DNA of 64,000 nucleotides from Sphingobium sp. 66-54. GTDB taxonomy: Bacteria > Pseudomonadota > Alphaproteobacteria > Sphingomonadales > Sphingomonadaceae. The notes beneath the pieces are model-generated. The model ran no database searches. It had not been told where the DNA came from and saw nothing but the letters and a program-made list of their open reading frames with translations. Location of the stretch: assembly GCA_001899715.1 (NCBI GenBank), contig MKWI01000016.1, forward strand, positions 62,001 to 126,000, in the 5' to 3' direction. Made by a program: the position numbers and the translations under genes. Shown here one piece after another: positions 56,602-64,000 of this stretch; within the stretch, counting starts at the first letter, position 1, and each line of letters begins with the position of its first letter.

Positions 56602-57143
56602 GCAAGAAAACCATGGGATTTGGCGGCGAGATCGGTTCCATCGTGCAAATGGCCTATGTTGTGAAGGATATTCACGAGGCAATCGACTGGTGGATCAGGA
56701 AGGCCGGTGTCGGCCCGTGGTTCTTCCTGCCGAGTTTTGGCGGGGAAGGGCATGTGTTTCGCGGCCAGCCTTGCACCAGTGATGTCGCCATCGCGATGAG
56801 CTTCGCCGGGCCGCTCAACATCGAGCTACTGATGCCGCTGGACGACAATCCCTCGGTCTACAAGGAGACGATCGACCGGGTGGGCTACGGTTTCCACCAT
56901 TTCGGTATCGCCCGCGACGATATCGAGGAGGAGGTCGAGCGTCGTCTGGCCAAGGGCGAGGTGTTGGCCCACCGCGCGCCTGTGCCGACCGGCGGCAAGG
57001 TCGCTTATTTCGAGGGTGGCGTGGGCGCGCCCGGCTTCGTCGAGCTGATCCCAGCGACTCCCGGCATGGATGAAGGCTTCACCAACTTCTGGCGCCAGAC
57101 GCAGAACTGGGATGGCAAGGACCCGATCCGGCCGTTTGGGTGA
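56598..57143 (+). CDS. VOC (glyoxalase/dioxygenase) family protein
   Basis: 181 residues, vicinal-oxygen-chelate fold with two beta-alpha-beta-beta-beta halves: SIVQMAYVVKDIHEAIDWW and GYGFHHFGIARDDIEEEVER, and the end EGGVGAPGFVELIPATPG. Members include glyoxalases, lactoylglutathione lyases, epimerases and extradiol dioxygenases. The size is that of a lyase or isomerase. Metal ligands cannot be fixed with confidence. Last gene of the operon. Confidence 0.78.
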   Translation: MSKKTMGFGGEIGSIVQMAYVVKDIHEAIDWWIRKAGVGPWFFLPSFGGEGHVFRGQPCTSDVAIAMSFAGPLNIELLMPLDDNPSVYKETIDRVGYGFHHFGIARDDIEEEVERRLAKGEVLAHRAPVPTGGKVAYFEGGVGAPGFVELIPATPGMDEGFTNFWRQTQNWDGKDPIRPFG

Positions 57144-57222
57144 CAGGGGTTGGGACAGACGGTGGACTGCTCCCATATTGTCCTAAATATATGCGGTAAC
57201 AGACTGTAGTCATTGACAGACC

Positions 57223-57296
57223 GTGCTCCTGAGAAAGTAGGAGCCCAAGGCCTAGCCGCCGTTTTGAGGTCTTGGGCTCCTACTCGTGCAGGAGCA
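57223..57296. repeat. Inverted pair of GTGCTCCTGC repeat units
   Basis: Left unit GTGCTCCTGAGAAAGTAGGA from 57223 followed by GCCCAAGGC; right unit CTTGGGCTCCTACTCGTGCA from 57271, ending GGAGCA at 57296. Located between the convergent VOC and purU genes. Confidence 0.8.
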
Positions 57297-57342
57297 TGAG
57301 CGGCGTCTGGGGGACCCCCTCGTGCTCTCCCAACCCGCCACC

Positions 57343-57374
57343 TAAAAACGGGGCGCCGATTGCTCGGCGCCCCA
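57343..57374 (-). terminator. Rho-independent terminator of purU
   Basis: Read on the minus strand: stem GGGGCGCCG (57374-57366), loop, CGGCGCCCC (57359-57351), then GTTTTTAG. It begins 37 bases after the purU stop. Confidence 0.85.
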
Positions 57375-57410
57375 TCATGCTATTGCCGCACGGAGCGGCC
57401 GCTAATCACC

Positions 57411-60786
<3,376 letters not shown>

Positions 60787-60835
60787 GCCGTCGTTTCGTA
60801 CATGATAGCCGGGCGCAACCCGGTGCATGGAGACC

Positions 60836-60868
60836 AGGCCCCCGGCGCTCGAAGCCGGTGGGCCTTTT
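60836..60868 (+). terminator. Rho-independent terminator of ligM-metF
   Basis: AGGCCC-CCGGC pairs with GCCGG-T-GGGCC(T) (60854-60865) with one bulged T, followed by TTTT. It begins 50 bases after the metF stop. Confidence 0.75.
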
Positions 60869-61202
60869 CTTCGCGTGGGTTTTGTTGCGGCCGATCCGGG
60901 GAGGGTTTGGCGCAAGAAACGGCGTTCGGATGGACCGAACCCGTTGGGCGGACGTAATCAGGCCGAAGCCGGGGTTAGTGGAGCCTTACCGTCTGGCCTC
61001 GTTCTGTTTGCAGGCAGGCGGGGCCTTCCAACGAAACGGGAAATTCCCTGCCAATCCTGCCGAGCGAAGGGAGGGGCGCCCCGCGTTCCGTGTCACCGCA
61101 ATAGCCCTTCGGGGCGCAGGTGTCATTCTACACCGCGTCTGGAGTCGATCTTTCCCTGAAAGCAGAGGGATAGAGCGCACCCACTTCTGTTCGAACCATG
61201 CT

Positions 61203-61226
61203 GCGCTCCTGCGAGGGCAGGGATCC
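61203..61226. repeat. Decayed GTGCTCCTGC repeat unit
   Basis: GCGCTCCTGCGAGGGCAGGG with the last arm imperfect. No inverted partner is seen within 100 bases. Confidence 0.5.
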
Positions 61227-61512
61227 TGAGTACATGAGCGGCTTTTCCTGCCCTAGGCCCAGTCTGCATTCATCCCTGACAGCCTGTAAATGGCGGCTCT
61301 GCGCGCTTCCGGTGCTCATGAACCGAAGGTTCCCTGCGCTCCGGGTTACGCAAACCCACCATTTTGCCCTGCGGTCGTCTGCGACTCTGTCACGTCATCT
61401 TCTGAATGCAGACGGCGCCCAAGAGCACCGCTTCCCTCTCGTGCGAGCGAACTTCAGGGAGCCCAACTCGCCCGCTATATTCGTTCTTGTGCAGACGTGC
61501 GGTTTCAAACTC

Positions 61513-62832
61513 TTAGCTTGGCTTCATGACCTCCAGTACCGCAAGCGTCATCGCTTCCACCCCGGTTCTGATCGTCGGTTCGGGCACAGGAGCATAGAAG
61601 GGCGAATGGTTGACCGGCAGCGGCTCCCCTCCGGCAGCGGCGGCAGCGACGCGGGCGGGATCGTAAACGCCGATCTGGAAATCCAGCGATGCTTTGACAC
61701 CGGCATTGACGAACATCGAATAATCCTCGCTTGCCGGACCGGGTGCGGGATCGAGTATAGCCTTGTCTCCGAAGGCGGTTTGAAAGACAGGGCCGATCCG
61801 TGCCGTCAGCGCCGGGTCGTTGATAACGGAATCGGCCCCGTCGCCGATATGGATATCGGGTTCGGGCGCCCCGGCCATGGCGGCGGCCGCGCGTGCGACG
61901 CGCTCGACGCCGGCTTTCATTTTCGCCCGCACATCGGCATCGTAATTGCGGATCGTCCCGCGCACCACGACCTGATCGGGGATGATATTGCCCGCCGTGC
62001 CGCCCTGAATAGCGCCGATCGTCACGACGCCGGGCGCCTGCGGGTCTTTCTCCCGACTGACGACGGACTGGACGTCGACGACGAAGCGCGCGGCGATCAG
62101 CACCGGGTCGATGGTCGCATTCGGCATCGAGCCATGGCCGCCCCGGCCCTTGAAGCTGATCTCGATACTGTCCGAATTGGAGGTTAGCACCCCCGGCCGG
62201 TAATGGACTTCCCCATAGGCAAAGGGTCCGGTGTGCAGGGCAAAGGCATAGTCCGGCTTGGGAAAACGCGTGAACAGCCCATCCTTGAGCATGGCCGCTG
62301 CGCCGCCGAGCCCTTCCTCGGCAGGCTGCCCGATAAAGACCAGCGTCCCGCGCCAGACGGTTTTCATCGCAGCCAGCGCCCGCGCGGTGCCCACCCATGC
62401 CGCCATGTGAATATCATGGCCGCAGCTATGCGCGAGATAGGTCGGTCGCCCCTGCCATTCGGTCTGCACCTGCGAGGCATAGGGCAGGCCGCTCTGCTCG
62501 CGCATTGGCAAGGCATCCAGTTCCGTGCGCACCATCACGGTCGGCCCCGCGCCGTTGCGCAGCACCGCCACGATGCCGGTGCCGCCGACCCGCTCGGTCA
62601 CGGCAAACCCCAGGGCGCGCATTTGGCGTGCGAGCAAGGCCGCGGTGCGTGTCTCGGCAAAGCCCAGTTCCGGATGGGCGTGGATATCCTTGTAGAGCGC
62701 GTCGAGCGCCGGATAGCTCTGGTCGAGCAGGCGCGCGATGGCGGCCTTGTTCGCTGTTCCATCCTGAGCCTGCGCGGGTAGGGGCAGGGGTAGCAGCAGG
62801 GCTGCCAGCCATGCGAGCGTGCCATATCTCAT
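61513..62832 (-). CDS. Exported M20 (M20D) amidohydrolase/peptidase
   Basis: 439 residues with a signal peptide (MRYGTLAWLAALLLPLPLPA, cut near 22). Zinc amidohydrolase of the IAA-amino-acid/hippurate/N-acyl-aminoacid type: DIHAHPELGFAETRTAALLA, RTELDALPMREQSGLPYAS, LAHSCGHDIHMAAWVG (metal Cys/His), GQPAEEGLGGAAAML and KGRGGHGSMPNATIDPV. Acts in the periplasm on N-acyl amino acids or amide conjugates. No linked genes of known role. Confidence 0.88.
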   Translation of the reverse strand: MRYGTLAWLAALLLPLPLPAQAQDGTANKAAIARLLDQSYPALDALYKDIHAHPELGFAETRTAALLARQMRALGFAVTERVGGTGIVAVLRNGAGPTVMVRTELDALPMREQSGLPYASQVQTEWQGRPTYLAHSCGHDIHMAAWVGTARALAAMKTVWRGTLVFIGQPAEEGLGGAAAMLKDGLFTRFPKPDYAFALHTGPFAYGEVHYRPGVLTSNSDSIEISFKGRGGHGSMPNATIDPVLIAARFVVDVQSVVSREKDPQAPGVVTIGAIQGGTAGNIIPDQVVVRGTIRNYDADVRAKMKAGVERVARAAAAMAGAPEPDIHIGDGADSVINDPALTARIGPVFQTAFGDKAILDPAPGPASEDYSMFVNAGVKASLDFQIGVYDPARVAAAAAGGEPLPVNHSPFYAPVPEPTIRTGVEAMTLAVLEVMKPS

Positions 62833-62892
62833 TGCTGCCCCCTCCGGCTCGGAGTTGCGTGGCGAGTCCCGTCGCTGCGAGCCACGCTTATA

Positions 62893-63426
62893 TCACGTCG
62901 CCTCGGGCGCGGCCTCCCGTGCCGAGCGCAGCGGATTCTCCGGCCCGGCGAGGCGGCCCGGAAGCTGCTCGTTGAAGATCTTGCGGCTGACGAATTTCCA
63001 TGCGCCGTCCACCTTGCGCATCTCGTCCTCATAATGGCCGTAGCTGCCGATCTTCGGGCTGTGGTCGGGGCCGTTATTGGCCATCTCAAACCAGTAGATG
63101 CGCCCCTTGGCGCGGTCGCCGTGGACATGGATCGACTGGTTGGTGATGAAGTGGCGCAGCACGACCGGCTTGCCCGAGCCGTCGTCGCCGTAAAATTCCT
63201 TGATGGCTTCCTTGTAGATGCCGATCTCGCGGTAGATCGCCTCGGGCCCGATCGCGGTGCCGCCCGCCCATTCCAGCTTGCCCTCCGGCGCGAACAGCGC
63301 GGCGTAGGATTCGGCATCGCCCCAGTCGAGCGCGAAGAGATATTCGGATTCGAGCTGCATGATCGCCGCGCGATCTTCCGCATAGCTGCTCGCCAGTGCC
63401 TGCCCGTGGCCCGTTTCCATCGTCAT
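62893..63426 (-). CDS. NTF2/SnoaL-like protein
   Basis: 177 residues, one SnoaL_4-type domain: EDRAAIMQLESEYLFALDWG, ESYAALFAPEGKLEWAGGTA, late segment YEDEMRKVDGAWKFVSRKIF. No signal. One of five NTF2-like domain proteins or units in the window. It is divergent from an MFS gene, which suggests a shared promoter region. Reaction unknown; ring-hydroxylating dioxygenase beta subunits share the fold but have partners not seen here. Confidence 0.75.
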   Translation of the reverse strand: MTMETGHGQALASSYAEDRAAIMQLESEYLFALDWGDAESYAALFAPEGKLEWAGGTAIGPEAIYREIGIYKEAIKEFYGDDGSGKPVVLRHFITNQSIHVHGDRAKGRIYWFEMANNGPDHSPKIGSYGHYEDEMRKVDGAWKFVSRKIFNEQLPGRLAGPENPLRSAREAAPEAT

Positions 63427-63632
63427 GCCGCGTATTTCTCCCTGGCCCGGTGCATGCTTGATCTGATCTTCGAAGGACTTGCACGCGTCCTTCGGATAGT
63501 CTCTAAAGCATGGAAGTCAGTGCCGGAACAAGCCGGACAGAGTCAACGTGGATGTGAAGGGAAGTGAGAGGGCTGGGCCGTCGGGGGAGGCGAGGCAGGG
63601 CTTTCTGAGACAATCGGAGAGGACTTTCCCAT

Positions 63633-64000
63633 ATGGCAATGACACCCTCGGTGGGGCAGGCGGGGTCAACGGTGCAGGACGACGCGGCGAAGGCCACGCA
63701 TGTCTGGCCATCCGCTCCCGCGGCCTATTATGGCCTCACCATCATCATCATCGCGACGTTCCTGACCTTTTTCGACCAGACGGTGTTCTCCATGCTGGCC
63801 GAGCGGATCAAGATCGACTTCGGCCTGACGGACGAGCAACTCGGCATCCTGGGCGGCCCGGCGAGCGTCATTTTCTACGTGTTCGTCGGCGTGCCGCTGG
63901 CGCGGCTGGTGGATGTCTATCCGCGCAAGATCATCCTTGCGTTCAATGCGATTCTCGTCGGGACGGCGACGGCGCTCGGCGGCATCGCGCAGAATTTCGC
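63633..64000 (+). CDS. MFS transporter, N-terminal part (cut by window end)
   Basis: The first 122 residues only. After a hydrophilic start (MAMTPSVGQAGSTVQDDAAK) comes helix 1 (YYGLTIIIIATFLTFFDQTV), then IKIDFGLTDEQLGILGGPAS and the loop LVDVYPRKI. The pattern fits the spinster-like MFS group often found in sphingomonads near aromatic genes. GGAGAGGA lies about ten bases before ATG 63633; ATG 63639 is the alternative. Confidence 0.82.
   Translation, partial: MAMTPSVGQAGSTVQDDAAKATHVWPSAPAAYYGLTIIIIATFLTFFDQTVFSMLAERIKIDFGLTDEQLGILGGPASVIFYVFVGVPLARLVDVYPRKIILAFNAILVGTATALGGIAQNF

Larger units (their letters stand above)
60787..61512. other. 726-base region without a gene
   Basis: After the metF terminator I see no frame with a credible start and coding-like codon use on either strand. 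A decayed GTGCTCCTGC-type unit lies at 61203-61226. The rest is less GC-rich than the genes and may be remnant DNA or hold a small RNA; no specific structure was recognised. Confidence 0.4.

Noticed and set aside
60869..61512. Possible small RNA or pseudogene in the gap after metF
   Set aside because: No conserved structure, promoter or decayed domain could be recognised by eye; left as an empty region.
62893..63426. NTF2-like protein as the beta subunit of a ring-hydroxylating dioxygenase
   Set aside because: No Rieske alpha subunit is encoded nearby, and the sequence reads as a stand-alone SnoaL-type domain.

Overview
The window reads as chromosomal DNA of a high-GC alphaproteobacterium of the sphingomonad group (Sphingobium, Novosphingobium or Sphingomonas type). 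The grounds are a protocatechuate 4,5-cleavage (lig) pathway in the Sphingobium SYK-6 gene order, a LigM-type tetrahydrofolate-dependent O-demethylase, two large TonB-dependent receptors of the sphingomonad type, a short PhaC next to PhaR, and a dispersed palindromic GTGCTCCTGC...GCAGGAGC repeat family. No tRNA, rRNA, CRISPR array, insertion sequence or phage gene was seen.

Layout. 1-10.8 kb is mostly housekeeping: the tail of a heme-dependent N-demethylase-like gene, bioB, an MHS-type transporter, alr, phaA/phaC/phaR, an archaeal/eukaryotic-type prolyl-tRNA synthetase and two tandem paralogous genes of unknown function. 10.9-25.4 kb is an IclR-linked catabolic island whose substrate I cannot name: SDR, an exported protein with three NTF2/SnoaL-like domains, ACS-type MFS transporter, orphan periplasmic binding protein, 2-oxopent-4-enoate hydratase-like enzyme and BKACE enzyme; divergently a DUF6282 hydrolase, an HpaI-type aldolase, a cupin, a TonB receptor and an exported alpha/beta hydrolase. 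Three intergenic regions of this island carry the same 15-bp interrupted palindrome.

25.5-35.4 kb is a complete protocatechuate 4,5-cleavage pathway: a tandem-HTH LysR regulator, a DUF1932 dehydrogenase and ligJ-ligA-ligB-ligC on the minus strand; ligK-ligU-ligI and a lignostilbene-dioxygenase-like gene on the plus strand. The key residues of LigB and LigI fall at the published numbering. 35.6-57.1 kb carries functions that would feed aromatic dimers into that pathway: a LigD-like C-alpha dehydrogenase, an NTF2-like protein recalling LsdE/LdpA, a LigW-like decarboxylase, a TonB receptor, a VAO/PCMH flavoenzyme with lipoprotein cytochrome c and a small Tat protein, three glutathione S-transferases of beta-etherase type, an acyl-CoA synthetase, an aldehyde dehydrogenase, an amidohydrolase/SDR operon, an IclR regulator and an MDR/hydrolase/VOC operon. 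57.4-60.8 kb is the one-carbon side: purU divergent from ligM-metF. The window ends with an M20 amidohydrolase, an NTF2-like protein and the start of another MFS transporter.

Taken together, genes from about 25 to 61 kb outline a route from lignin-derived dimers (uptake, C-alpha oxidation, ether or stilbene cleavage, O-demethylation) to protocatechuate and on to pyruvate and oxaloacetate. The 10.9-25.4 kb island is the best candidate for an undescribed system. All function calls rest on reading the translated sequence and remembered family features; no database search was run.
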